Assembly (NCBI GenBank): GCA_031841125.1 | Contig: CM063109.1 | Location: 69,446,914 to 69,510,913 of the forward strand | Direction of reading: 5' to 3' | DNA length: 64,000 bases | From: Acanthococcus lagerstroemiae | Taxonomy: Eukaryota > Arthropoda > Insecta > Hemiptera > Eriococcidae | Shown here: piece after piece, positions 1 through 12,280 of the stretch | How positions within the stretch are numbered: the first letter of the stretch is position 1 | Layout of the letters: the number at the start of each line of letters is the position of its first letter | Translations under genes and position numbers: made by a program | The notes under the pieces: model-generated | Databases searched by the model: none | What the model saw: only the letters and a program-made list of their open reading frames with translations | What the model was told of the DNA's origin: nothing

Positions 1-1899
1 GTCTGGGACCAGTCAGAAATTCTCGATACTTGAAAGATATGAAATGCATATTGGTGCTGTAGTGATGAAGAAGAAAAAAATGGCTTTAGTATGTACCTAT
101 GTCCTGCAGGACGATTGCGGCAGACTGCTTGACGGGTGAAGAATATCATTTCTGTAGGTCATAACGAAAATATTTACATTTATGGCTAATGTATGTGTAC
201 CAGGGGTCTGGTCCCGGGTTAGAGCCTACGTAGCAACTCGCTACATTTCGACCTGGGTCAGTTTTCCAACAAGATGCGAAGAAGGCCAAGATAGCCCTAA
301 CAGCCTCCCTGATATCTCTGAGGTAATTCTCGAAAGGGCGATTCCAGGGCTCGAGTTGAGAGTAAAAATTAGGGGGGGGGGAGTATAGGTATGTACCAGG
401 ATAGGATAAGGGCGTGTATGGCCGGTATTGAGTGAAGAACACATCCTCATATTGTTGAATTTCCAGTCGTATGAGATTTCTTGGAGGTCTGTAGGTCCTA
501 AATTAGCCGAGTTATATGGATTTTAAGTAAGAACAAAAATAATATTTGGAAAACGATATTTCAACGCTTTTGAGGAAGAAATTTTGAAAAATTGTGTTCT
601 AAAAGTCGCTAAACTGGAGATTGGAAGATGGTATCCAATTTATTTGAAACTTCTTGTATTAAAACTGGTTGCGTTGCATGTTGCTCAATTTGAAAATTGA
701 AGGGACAGTTTTTTCTGCTGAATATCCTGGAACATTCTCACACGTACTTTCTAACGTATTACTGCATTAGAATAGGTTAAGCTAACTAAAGAGGGGCATG
801 TGGATTTTAATTTCAGTTTGATGGCCGTTAGAACTCCACAACGAGACTAAGCATGAAAGCTTTCCCATCAACTTCCAAAACAGTTTTGCACCTTTTACAA
901 GTAGAAAAAAATTACAACTAAAATAGTTTTCCTAAATTAAATGGTAGCCCCCTCCCCCTTCCCCTCAAAAAGAAAACAGAAACCGTGTTTTCACTGAGAA
1001 AACGATAATGAAATATTGTGTATTATGCATGGATGATTATAGGCTGGAACCTCTGAATAATTCTTCTTTCTTCATGTACTTCTTTTTTTCTTTTTTTTTT
1101 AAATGTGTTGGAATTTAGGAAAGAGTACTTAAGAGTAAGTGGAGTTGGAAAGAGAGAGAGAGTATTTCGAAGTCACATGTTGAAGAGAGTACCTGTATTC
1201 TTTAGAGAGAACGCGTGGTAACCTTAAAGACTGGATGTTTGAGCACATCTGCCTCCAGCTAAGCATATACCGGGTGTTCTGGAGAAAATGATTAAGGTTC
1301 TCCGGTCAATATCATCGCTATGTGTAAAGGTCGTAAGTAGGTGCTCCTATTGTGCGAATCGTTGCCATTCTACTTTTGAAATTAGTTTGGCTTCGTCCCC
1401 AACAGATTCGAACCAGTGAAGACATGTCAGTGTGCCGTTCATTCGGAAGCTCGTTGTTTGTCCTTCTGCCCCACATGTCACTGATGTGTGCTCTGGTTTA
1501 CCATAAGGACCATCACGTTTCAGGTGGACGAAGTGGGTACCATACTAAGTAGAAAGTTATTACTGCATAAATGGCTTGGTGAACATTATTGTGTTTCTCT
1601 GTAGTCTACCTGTTATATCGTGTAAACATTCGGGTTATTAGTAAACATTTTTAGAGAGGAGAAACGCTCGTGAAGTGAATCACGATTTGGTGCTAGGGAG
1701 TTTACTCAGCATACGTGAATTACATTTTTATTTAACGTATCGAGTGTATTTCAATTTTCAATAATGTATACCTACTCGGAGAGTATTACAATCGAAAATA
1801 AAAAGGAAACCGGCTTAATATGACCTGAATCTAACGTGGTCATCTTGCGACGTTGCAAGTTCTCGCTTTTCTTCTAGTGTAAGAAATATTTTGGAATGT
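1..1899. other. Non-coding upstream stretch
   Basis: No exon recognised on either strand. Apart from the repeat at 316-372 it holds G- and T-runs and a short GA run near 1153. It may be intron of the filamin gene if the CH-domain exons lie further upstream. Confidence 0.5.
316..372 (+). repeat. Copy of short interspersed repeat family 1
   Basis: The reverse complement of this segment matches 9126-9185 and 19311-19366 closely (shared core ccctggaatcgccctttcga, with small differences). It is bordered by a run of G here. Confidence 0.75.
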
Positions 1900-2335
1900 T
1901 GAAATAGTGCAACGTGTACTCCCTTTCGTAGCAGTACCTTTACCTACACGCCCAGTCACACTCTCTGCTCGGTGGAAGACGTCGCTCACCATTGAGCAAC
2001 TGGTTTTTTCTCCAGTTGGTGTTTCGCGTTCGGCTCGTCACGTTCGCGCGCGCGTTCGGTGTTTAGGTTTACTCGAAGTTCGAAGCCTCGAACTGGTTTC
2101 GGAATGAATCTCTAATAACGAAAATATTTTCCGATGTTTATTTTCGTTCGAGGAAATGCGTGCCGTTTTTCGCGTACTCGGCCAGTCATTTTCCACGAGA
2201 AGGATCGACCCGTTGCTCATTGTGAAGTTTAGTGTGCTGGGATTCGCGTATACTCGACCGTAATTTCAGCCTGCTCAATTTTTCGGGAACTATGCGGTGA
2301 ACTATAATTAGAAAACTGGTTTCGAAAAAATTTTA
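1900..2335. promoter_or_regulatory. CpG-rich candidate promoter and 5' UTR exon
   Basis: CpG is dense between about 1980 and 2110 (for example a run of CGCG near 2045) in an otherwise AT-rich, CpG-poor stretch. A strong donor sequence (gtaagt) lies at 2336-2341. No long reading frame with family similarity occurs here. It could be an alternative start for a short filamin isoform lacking CH domains, or another gene's promoter. Strand not determined. Confidence 0.3.
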
Positions 2336-3542
2336 GTAAGTCGACTTGGAATGCGAATTATTCTCTCTATCTCTCGTTTGTATAATTAATTATAGCGATG
2401 CGTGGCTTGTATACCCGAATCAGCAATTTTTTGCTTCTGCTGTATCTATGAAGTGTCATTTTTATCCTTTACGTATTAATTCAGCCAGTTCCCACGAATT
2501 AGTGCCTACTGCTGGACTGATGATGAACATGGGGTATTTGATCTGATATTGTTCATTTCCGGGACAGCGGTGGTGCGGTGCCAGAAGTTACCCCCATGTA
2601 TCAGGCCCGTTCCAGAATTCGGCGGAGTGGATTTCACGGTGGTTGACCCTTATAAAGTAATGAACTCTCATTCGCGAGTCGAGCGAGCAAATATCTTCCT
2701 GTTTTTGGCAAGTCTTTTGCGAAAAAAAACCTCAATTTTGAATGGTTATGATGGTGGGGATCGTCCCCCCGTACTTCCCCCTCGGGTTATGTACTTCTCT
2801 GCGTGCGTGTATTTTGTTAGGCAGTCGCAGTTTACCTGAGATATTCTTACACTGCTGCGTGGATGCCGTCTCTGTCATTCGGCCGAATCATTTTAGTCGT
2901 TAGTCGAGCTGATTATCCTAATTACATTGTTTGAAAAGTTGAAAGGAATGTATACATAAACGTTTCATCATTTTCGTAGCCTGTCTTGACGTTTTGATTG
3001 CGTGAAAGATCGACGGCACTCGTGTCTAGACTGTGAGTGAAATGCTTTCACTCGGAAAACAACACGGTGAAATTCCTGACGAGAACTGGTTTCATACCGT
3101 CTGTAGATTTTTTTCCTTTTAATTACCGAGATATCGAGACGCTTTTGTATTCTGTTAACATTTGAACGTTGCACAATTGCAGTATCGCAACTCGCAACTG
3201 AACTTTGTGTTGGAAATTGAAGTAGGTACACCATATGGTGAATGGTCAGTGCTGCGTGTATCTGCCATGGTAGCTCGATTTGTGTGGCAGAATTTATTTC
3301 CTATACCTTTTGATCGTGGTCCAGTTGTATTTTCATTTTCTTTCATTGAAATTCGTTACTCACTGGCTGGTGTATTATCACTAGAACAGTGACACGTTCC
3401 GCGGTTTTACTTGACGTCGCATCATAGCTATTACGACGATGGTGTTTCAACCGGAAGTCTTCTGATTGGAGTTCTTCGCACTGTGTGGACATTTAGAGCA
3501 ATGCAACAAATTTTTAATAAGCTGTGCTTTTTGAGCGCCATC

Positions 3543-3751
3543 CAGGAATGAGGGGCTTGCCCCCTCAAGCTTCCACCGGAATTGGGAAATTTTAGTAGAT
3601 GGATCAAAAGTTAGAAAAATCCAACAAGTCAAAAGTTGTTTCCTTTTTTAGCCAATATAAACTAATTTGGATGCTTGAAAATTTTGAGTTGGGTCAGTTG
3701 GGTACTTAACAATTTTTACCCCTCCAGAAAAATTTCTTCGCTACGTCCCTG
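3543..3751 (-). mobile_element. hAT-like non-autonomous element (MITE), family A, reversed copy
   Basis: The right end reads cagggacgtagcgaag on the minus strand, like the family A end at 55134. Inside, minus-strand text cttttgacttgttggatttt and caactcaaaattttcaagca matches that element. Flanks gcgccatc (3535-3542) and gcaccacc (3752-3759) look like a decayed 8-bp target duplication (6 of 8). Confidence 0.7.
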
Positions 3752-3889
3752 GCACCACCTCATCGTATGTTTCAATGTCGATATGCTCATCTTATTTTTA
3801 TGTCATTAACAAAATTTTCACTGTAAAGTTACCTTGTAATCCAGGTAAAGAATGTATACTCAGTCACCTAACGGTGGTTATGTTAAAAG

Positions 3890-4600
3890 ATTTTTCGAGG
3901 GATTGACAATGAATCTTCGAAATTATTCTGGACTTGTTAGGACTCTTCAAGATTTCTACGTTAACTCTGGAATAGAATGATTTCTGTAAGACTCGTCCGA
4001 ACTTGTTATTTAAGACTATTCCAGGCTTGAGTTGATATTTTAGATGTATTTAAGATTTGTCAACTCTCATTCATATGTGTTCTGAATTTTATGTAGAATA
4101 CTGCAAGATTCTTTCAAGCTTGTTTAGCTTATGACTACCTTTAAATCATTCAACTCTTTGAAGATGTTTTAAGATCTGTTAAGATACATTAGGCCTATTT
4201 TAGACATACCGAGAGTCCGAAAGTGACGCCAGCACGTCTGAAGAAATATAAGCGAATCTTACATATTGAAGTTCCTTGACGTGTCTTCAGTGTGTCTGGA
4301 AGAGTTTTGAAGATGATATGTCTGAAAAATCTTGGAAAACCTTTGAAACAAGTGTCGAATCGCCCGAATTTATGGCTCTTTTGACTTTAATAATATTACG
4401 ACTTCTATACGTTGAGAAACTTGTTGACTTTCGCAGCTCTCAGTTTTGAGGAAAGTCCCAGGGAATCTCGAACGAGTCCGAATAAGTCGTGAAAAGTCTA
4501 GGTTAAGACCCACAGTGTCTGAAACAGGTCTAAAAAAATCTAGAAAGATATCCTAGAAGTATCTGAAAAAGTCTCCAGGCTCCAAAAACCAGCGACCTAA
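3890..4600. repeat. Degenerate AGTCT-type array 1
   Basis: Many imperfect copies of a 10-20 bp motif close to gagtctggaaaagtctt (for example gtgtctggaagagttttgaa near 4290). Similar arrays at 17505-17860, 31385-31600 and 38085-38290. Confidence 0.6.
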
Positions 4601-4739
4601 TAAACTGAATTTCCTATTTAGTATACATTTTAATTGAGCAGTGCTATCTCTATAACCCGAATTGTTGGAGAAATGAGGGTGGAAGGATCGCAGAGATTGA
4701 TTCAGCGACCTGCGAAAAACACCGTTTTTAACCTAAAGT

Positions 4740-5225
4740 ATGTGGAGTAATTGGAGATTAGGCCTTGTGGCACTTAGAGTGTTAATGAGAAGAGGCAAAA
4801 AGCCTCAGAAATGGATTGAGCGACCCTTAAAGCTTCTGTCTGAAAAGAGTGATGATTTTCAAACGTATATGTGGAGGGTAGGGGATCCTTTGTCCCCGAA
4901 CCTCTTCAACAGCGTACTGGAGCAAATTTTTAGAACTTTAGATTGGGAGGGGAAAGGGATTAAAGTTCAGGGTCGCTGGTTAAACCATCTAAGGTTTACA
5001 GAGGATTTTGAGGAAATGGAAAAAATGACGAAAGAACTAAAGGATGTAAGCCAAGAAGTTGGACTTCCTATGAATTTATCAAAAACAAAATTTATGTCAA
5101 ACAAAGCAGGGGAGAAGGAACTATGTCTAGAAGGGGGAAAAATTAACAGAGTAGAGGAGTACAAATACCTAGGACAAACCATTTCATTTAACAAGGACAT
5201 GGGCAAATCTAATTCTCATAGGTAA
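4740..5225 (+). pseudogene. Decayed RTE-type non-LTR retrotransposon, reverse transcriptase fragment
   Basis: A 161-codon frame holds middle-to-late reverse transcriptase text: VGDPLSPNLFNSVLEQIFRT, WEGKGIKVQG, LNHLRF, then MNLSKTKFMSN and EYKYLGQTI. This order and the YLGQ ending are typical of RTE-like non-LTR elements. The catalytic FADD motif reads FTED and is followed by a short deletion, so it is inactive. Upstream endonuclease and downstream thumb regions are not recognised. Confidence 0.85.
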
Positions 5226-5912
5226 TTAATTTTAATTCTTTTGAAAGTTCTAACCCTTCTTAAGACACGGGATACCCTTAAAATCAATTTCGCTCAAACT
5301 TTGCTTTTTGTTTCTATGCGTAAGAGATGATTTTCCAAAACGCAGTAAGTCCATGTTTCCAAATTGTTCCGGAAGAACAAAAAACTTTCTTCAGATTTTG
5401 ATTTTCTTTCCCCAACGAGTGTTAGCCTTAACGTTTTTGCTTGTTTTTCTAGCTGAAATCAGTAAGAGAACCATAAAAATATTTGCCCCAGCTCCGCTCG
5501 TCAAGTTAGATGGCTCCCGATTGACAAATTTTGCGCCCCCCCCTCCAGTATTTCCCCTTTGGTACACCCTTGAAGTCAGTGTGAAAATGTTTGGGCCACC
5601 ACCTCCAGTTAAAATGGCGATCGTCCATTTTAGTTATAGTGGTTCGAAAAGAAAGTGCGTAGAACCTAGTCCGGTATGTTGAATCATACTTCTCAAAAAG
5701 GGAGAAAGATAGACCATGTTCAAGTATGGTCGCCTTTCAGCTTGGTTTACTTCCGTTATTTATAATGTTGCCATTTTCCTCAAAACACAATCCACCCTCT
5801 TCTTTTCGCAAATGTGTTTGCTGTATCTTTGGAATTAGCTCGTCCAAAAACTTTTATTTGCCCTTCTAAAATACTGAGTATGAACGGTCCTGTTGATTCG
5901 GGTTTTCTCGTG

Positions 5913-5938
5913 TTTTTTTTTTTTTTTTTTTTTTTTTT
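5913..5938. repeat. Poly(T) tract
   Basis: About 26 consecutive T bases; similar shorter tracts at 9932-9953, 22842-22854, 26115-26130 and poly(A) at 54320-54337. Confidence 0.95.
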
Positions 5939-8764
5939 CAAGTTTATGATCGTTATGTATTCATATACCATCTTATCCCTCGTTTTGTAACTTCGAAGGA
6001 TTAGCATATTTTATAGTATTTTGAGGGGCTAGGGCATGGTAACTAAAATTACACAGTTGGGTAACTTCATTCGGTACTGACTGCTTAGGTAGGATATTTT
6101 CCAGAAGTTTGGAAACCAATTTCGATCGAATACGCGTTCTGATATTCAATATTAAAAGAAGACGAAGAATTCCTGACTGGCAGATGTTGACTATTGTGGA
6201 GTACTGTCCACTAGTGGCGCTTTTTAAGTGTTTTAGTGGCAGTACCTGATTGAAATAAGCTTGCAGTTGAAGCCAGTGGTGTGTTACAATTTTATGGCGA
6301 GAGGCCAGTGAAGTAGAGGTAGAGCGGCTCGTCTGAAGAAAAATTTTAGCCAATTGGGCTAATCGAATCTCGGATATAAAAGTAGTTTGCTCATTGATTT
6401 CGAATTATTTACAATGAGCTAGTGGCAAGCTGGGAATATCTTGATTGGCAAAGTTAAGATTTCCACCTCCCCGATCTAATATACAAAAAAATTATTTCGA
6501 CGTCCTTCGGCGAATCTCTCGCGATTTCATGGGCCTTCTGTCTTAGTTTGTTGACTTACCGAGAATTTTCAAGGAAGCATCCCGTATTCCTTTCCTGATA
6601 TCTATTGCCAGTCAAGTTTTGACGTCATTGAGCTCATCATCAGTACTAGTGGCATGACCTCTTCATCCGTCGTATGTCCTAACTTATGAGGTCGCGTGAA
6701 GTACATACAAAGGAGAACTAATTTAAAATCGGTTGTCAAGTGCTTCGTTTTGCTGTATATCAATTCAATCGGCGAATAGTTCTACAGCTGTGCAGACTCG
6801 GTGAATTGTTTTCCTTTTCAGTAGGCTCGATCTTGCGTTATGCTGTGTGAGTTTTGGTTCCGCGAAGGATTTCCCGAATTGTCAATCATACCATTAAACA
6901 CGGTAATCGAGAAGTAATAACCAGCAACCATTTTGTTAGAAGAAAATGCGCATTCGATAATGGGATGATGACAAGCCTCAGATAGTTCGGCTTTCGGCGA
7001 TGCGGTTCTTTGATATTCCACCGTGCTCGATTTATTGAATTATTCGAGTATTGACTTTGTATAAGAGAAGAGAAAGAAAAAAAATTGAGAAAAAAAAATG
7101 GCGACTTGGATTGTTTTCTTCCGTTGTATGGTCCAGCCTGAGAATACGTTGTGTGCGAAAAAGAGATGCCTGTTCGGATTTTCGTATAGGGTTCCTACAC
7201 TTCCTCGATCTCTACTAGGCTGAAAATAATTCGGAAAATTGTTTTTCATTCAAGCTGGAGACAGATATTTTAGTATTTACTACCGCAATTAGCTGTATTT
7301 TTATTGCCCATAATTTTGTTGTTGAATGGCAGCTAGTTCATAGTGTTGTGTTATTTCAACAATATGAACCCATTTAGTCGATTTGTTTCAAAATTCAATT
7401 TCATTGATTCATTCACTACGTACTGTGTCAATTGTGAAATGTGAAAATTGTGACTCCCGAAATGTATTCCCCGCCTATGAAAAGTTGATTTGCTTATCTC
7501 TCTCCTTTTATTGCTGTGATGATTTCCGGAATGCCTGTGGGCTTAGGGGAAAAAAGGTTAGGTTACGTATCGCGCAGTAATTTTTCGATTCATTTTTAAG
7601 AAATGACTCCCTCCCCTCAACAGATTTTATGTTTTTCTCAACTCTGTTAGTTTGTGAATTTTCTATTACTGATCAAGGGTCGTGTGTGTGGAGGTTCAAT
7701 CACCAGGAACAGAAAATGCGAATCTACCTTTTTGAATCTATAGAGGCGAGTCAAGTTGAAAAAAATTGACTTTTCAGATGACTTCCCACAATTTTGAAAG
7801 AAGCTTTTCAATCAGGTCAGTTCACTATGACGCTGCACATTTAAGTATATCCGTAGGAGTAGTAAATCAATCGAGATCAAGATGGATCTGGTGTGGACAG
7901 TCATAATTTTGATTGATTTTCTTCGCTAATTCCGAATGTTGCGGAACCCTTAGTTTTTCATTTCTGAAATCAACGCTGAGACGAATTATCGCTTCTCTTG
8001 ATGACTCACCTGTTTCGTATTTTTGTCTAGTCATTTCGAAAACAAAAACGGCGTAGAGATCTGAGATCTGTGTGTTTTACACGAAATGTCCGTTGTAGAT
8101 TTGTTTCTTCATGTAGACATCTCGGTCTTCGAAATTCCACCTGACTGGTTGACGTTTGATTTCAGTAATCTCCGTCCATCTGCCTTAACTCAAAAGCCGT
8201 AAAACTATTACTGTATTCCGACCAGCGCTGGATAACCCCATTTAGTTAGTTCAATAGGATGATAATTGGCGTGCTCTGATTTTTGTAACCCGTGTTCTAT
8301 TGTTTGCCAAGTTAGCTGTGGATTGCCAATAAACTTGACCTTTGTACGAGTTTCCACATCTTTGGGCTTGCGAACTGAGTTTATAAATCAGATTTCTCGA
8401 GGCAAGAGAATTAATTTCGTCCTTTCGTTTCTCTTAGAATCTATTTTCAAGGTTATCAGTATATCATTCGGTGAAAGTTGTTTTTTGGACATGGGGTCCG
8501 GCATAGAGTTACCTGAAAAAACAGGAGATAAAACTAGTTGAAATCATCATAAATTCGCTTTTCGCGCCAGAAGTTCCCAAAATTGGTAAAATTTGGTTGA
8601 ATATTTTTGAATTCCAATAATGAGTTACTTTTTTGGATTACTCAGTGCCTTCGTGATTACACTCGTGTGAAAGACAAAGTGGGTTATTAATAGGGGAACC
8701 AAGGGATAGAAAGCCGCTGGGGAAATGTATTCACCTGTTAGGGAAACCCGCTGTACGTGTGATG

Positions 8765-8785
8765 TATATATATATATATATATAT
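8765..8785. repeat. (TA)n microsatellite
   Basis: About ten TA units followed by a T run. Confidence 0.95.
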
Positions 8786-9125
8786 TTTTTTTTTGTTACC
8801 ATGTAGCTGTGGAGCCATATACTATACTCCTGAACAATAATGTATGCATAATTTGAATTCGTTAACAAGTGCTGCACTTACAGTTGAGTTGTGAGTTTCA
8901 AAATGTTGTTTTCAGGGTTTTTATGCAAAAAGTGCTCTGTTGATGATCGGAGGCAACACACAAAGAGCACTGTAACCCTTCACTGGATACTTTACTGCTG
9001 AGATGCTTTTGCACGCTAGAATAGGTTAAAATGTGATAACACCGTAAGGAATTCCTGTATTTTTAGAAATCTTCAAATGTAAAAGACGGTCCGTTTATGC
9101 TTTATGGCAATAGGATTACTCTTTT

Positions 9126-9185
9126 CTAATTTGCCTCTCAACCCGAGCCCTGGAATCCGCCCTTTCGAGCATTACTTCAGAGACG
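9126..9185 (-). repeat. Copy of short interspersed repeat family 1
   Basis: Same core as 316-372 in opposite orientation: ctctcaacccgagccctgga then ccctttcgagcattact. Confidence 0.8.
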
Positions 9186-10205
9186 CCAGCGGCGTCTGCA
9201 CCCCAACCATGTATGGCAGTAGGGTTAGCAAAGGTTCAAGCATTTTCTTTAAAAAAATATTTTCTTAGAGATTGTACAAGAATGTTCTCGTAGGAGAATG
9301 TTTCCGTGCATTTGCTTTCCAGTGTACTAGAATTCATCATTACTAAAATTGATACGTGTCATCTTATCCTTATTATTCTAATTCATGAACTTTTTATTGC
9401 TTATTGACTTCCGACATAATCAGTATATTTCGATTTCTCCTTTTATTTATTATTGTTATTATAATATATATTTTTTACGGTTTTTGCATTTTTGCATGGA
9501 AATTTTATTTCAGACTCGGTAAAAAAGTATCTTAATTTGTGTTTGGATCGTTTTTTATTTTCAAAAATTCAAAAATGCTTGCTTTTACTTGATATTTATC
9601 TTCATTCTATGAAAGTAATATCAAATTTTCAGGGATTTTTAAAATGAGTTTAACCCACCATGCCCTCAGGGCCCCTATATTCAACATAGGATTTGAAAGG
9701 ATTTGTCAGCAAATATGTACTTCAATTTTCTATCCGTTACAAAAACCCTCTTGGAGCACATCTTTTGCTACTAGTTTGTAAGGAAAGATATGATTAAAAT
9801 AGAAAAGACACGAGGTGCGTGTCATTTAAATGCACCGAAGGTATTGATTTTAGTCATTATAATTTTTCTCTTGCAAAATCCTTGTCACATAGCTTGTGTT
9901 GTTTTCTGTTCCATTCTCATTTTAACGAAGTCTTTTTTTTTTTTTTTTTTTTTTCCTCTATAAAGAGACCAGAGTGATTTTGGCGGCAAAAATGAAAATT
10001 TTATTAATGGAGGTTACTAGTATGCAACAGGTTTGCTGGGTTTTCTGAATAACAGATTTTGTTTATTCTTGCTTATTCGAATATTGACTCGCACAATAAT
10101 GAAAAACGATGAGGTGTAGAGGACCTTTTTAGTCTTTTCAGTCGTTCCGTGCGTTTGTTCAAAATTGATATAATTCGTAATATAAGAGTACAACAAAGAC
10201 GTATT

Positions 10206-10462
10206 CAGGGTGGTCACTTTCCTGGAAAAACTGGAAATTAGGGAAAAGTCAAGACCTTTTTTCAGTCCGAGAAAAGTCATGGAAAAGTCAGGGAAATTTC
10301 AAAAAATAAATTCTTAATAAAATTGCGTGGTTTAGTATCATGGTTCTGTTTTCTTTGCAACTTTAATCATGTACAAATTCCGAACTTCCAATCAATAGGC
10401 TTATTGAGAGAAAATTGAGAAGTGGATCTGGAAAAATCAGGGAAAGTCAGGTGGCCACCCTG
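10206..10462. mobile_element. hAT-like MITE with cagggtgg ends
   Basis: Left end cagggtggtcactttcctgg and right end (minus strand) cagggtggccacctgacttt form imperfect inverted repeats. Internal ggaaaagtcagggaaa motifs are like those of widespread animal hAT MITEs (from memory). No clear 8-bp duplication. Confidence 0.7.
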
Positions 10463-11048
10463 CTATCTCTTCAGTATTATTTGTATCAGAGTGTTCAGAG
10501 TTTTGATGGTTGTGATCGACTTGCCAGATAATGAATCACCCGCGAGATTTCTAAACTGAGAAACCACCGTGAAAAAAAAAGGGGAAAATATTGGTGCACG
10601 AATTTGTATTTACCTAATGAATCACATTTCTATACCATGATACACGAATGTCAGAAAAATCTTCGCAATCGACGACTTGAACATCCCTGATACATAATAT
10701 AATTACATTGTTACCTCTATACTATGTTGCAGAGGTGGCGTTTTGTGCTCTTAGTATCGAATTATGTGCCCCTACCATAAAGTTTTAGATGATCGCTTAT
10801 GCTCCATTGTATGTAGTAACTATGGGTATATATCCCAGTCCGTTTGAATTTTTTTTCTTTTTTTTTTCTTACTTTTTCAGTACCTAGTAACTTATGAACA
10901 ACTGAGTGGAGTGTAACTTTCACATAGTGAATAAAGAAATGTTTGACGATCTTACGAATACATCATTTCGGTTGGAAGTCAGTTTATTCTTGAGAAATTT
11001 GGTTATTCCTAAAAATTATGACTTTATCCTCTTAGGGCATCTAGAAAT

Positions 11049-11178
11049 ACCTGAGTATGGACGTACGCCATATTTAGTCTTTCTGACACCCGACGATTCG
11101 AAATTCGGTACTCGGAACACTCCACTTAGTACATTTCAAAACATCGGGACGAAATATGGCGTATGTCCGTACCCAGGT
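11049..11178. repeat. 130-bp inverted-repeat element
   Basis: Arms of about 28 bp (left acctgagtatggacgtacgc, continuing catatttagtc; right the reverse complement with four mismatches) surround about 70 bp. Could be a tiny MITE; no target duplication recognised. Confidence 0.7.
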
Positions 11179-12121
11179 GTATCCATCAGGTGCTCTACTC
11201 CAGTTTCTTCTACCGATAGACGATACTGAGAAATCAGAATGTTCTAGTTATTGGTAGTTTACTGACATAGGGATTCTCGTTGCTTAGTTTTTGTCGTGAA
11301 TAGTTCAGGAAGAATCTTGAACAGCATTGGATTCATAAGCGGAGTAAAAAGTGACAAATTTTCCCGAGTACTCAGCTGGAGGGGTGGGCGCTTGTTTGAA
11401 AATACATAATAACAAAAGATGAATTGGAAAAAGAATGGGGACGAGAACATTAATTTCGTAGATATTTGCTCTTGAGCATATTCCACCTGAATGTGACTAG
11501 ACCGCCTGCTTTTCTTTGATTTCTTCGCTGCTTTAAACTGCATTGCTTCGAATGCAGGCTGTCTTCTGTGTACTTCAGTTAGCTTCGTTTTTTCGAAGTA
11601 AATTTGGAAAACAAACCGAACCAAACAATAATAATGATGTAGATAAGTAGAAACATGTTCGTGTACTCGTAAGATACAGCATGTTTTGATATTTCAAGCG
11701 TCCATAGAGATATTTTTACCGCCTAACGGGAAATGAACTGATAACACGGTACTCGAAAAGTGTTCCTCAAGCGTGAAATTTGCGTGCACTTAGCTCGTAA
11801 TGCTTTCGTGTTCCTCGACTAAAAGTATTTTAGTATTATATTACTTTTGGTGCGGATGAACTGGACTAATCCACCTGTAAGATGTAGGTATACGAAAAAA
11901 TGCATAAGTCAGCTACTAGACAGATTCTTTCTCGGTTCGTAAATGTGAACCTTACTCTTGTGTTGACCTGTACGCAAGCACGCATCCTAGCAGGGAATAA
12001 GCAGGTTGATTAACCTCTCTCAACTTGTATGCGGCAAGTGTCGAGCGTTTCGAAACTGAATTTTTATTATAATGTAACTTCTAATCAAACTCGATCTGAT
12101 TTGTTTTTACTCGTTTTTCAG

Positions 12122-12280
12122 GAAGTCCTTGGGAAGTGTCAGTCATGACTAGCGGATCAATCGGGCCTAAAATGTCGGTGATTGGCGAAACAGTTCGTCT
12201 GGTGCCAGCCAATCACGTTGCCGCCTTTCAAATAAGCGCCATTGGTTTCAAACGCAACGATATACGTGCCTCAGTTATGA
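12122..12280 (+). CDS. jbug: Filamin exon 1 in window (repeat 1, first half)
   Basis: Acceptor ttttcag, phase-1 start giving GSPWEVSV; donor a/gtatgt. Begins in the linker of an unseen upstream repeat and runs to ASVM. Its intron to the next exon is 5.7 kb. Confidence 0.9.

Larger units (their letters stand above)
5236..9125. other. Non-coding stretch upstream of filamin rod exons
   Basis: Short AT-rich frames only. Near 5530-5580, ttggtacacccttga with a C run resembles a family A hAT end. Otherwise simple repeats. Confidence 0.5.

Noticed and set aside
3162..3392. Possible filamin exon after a cag acceptor near 3181
   Set aside because: The translation lacks every filamin hallmark and has no suitable donor.
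5308..5682. 124-codon plus-strand frame with PPPP runs
   Set aside because: The Pro runs come from C-rich repeat sequence resembling hAT element ends; no domain seen.
5973..6353. 126-codon minus-strand frame
   Set aside because: No recognisable motif, start context or splice context; probably chance in AT-rich DNA.
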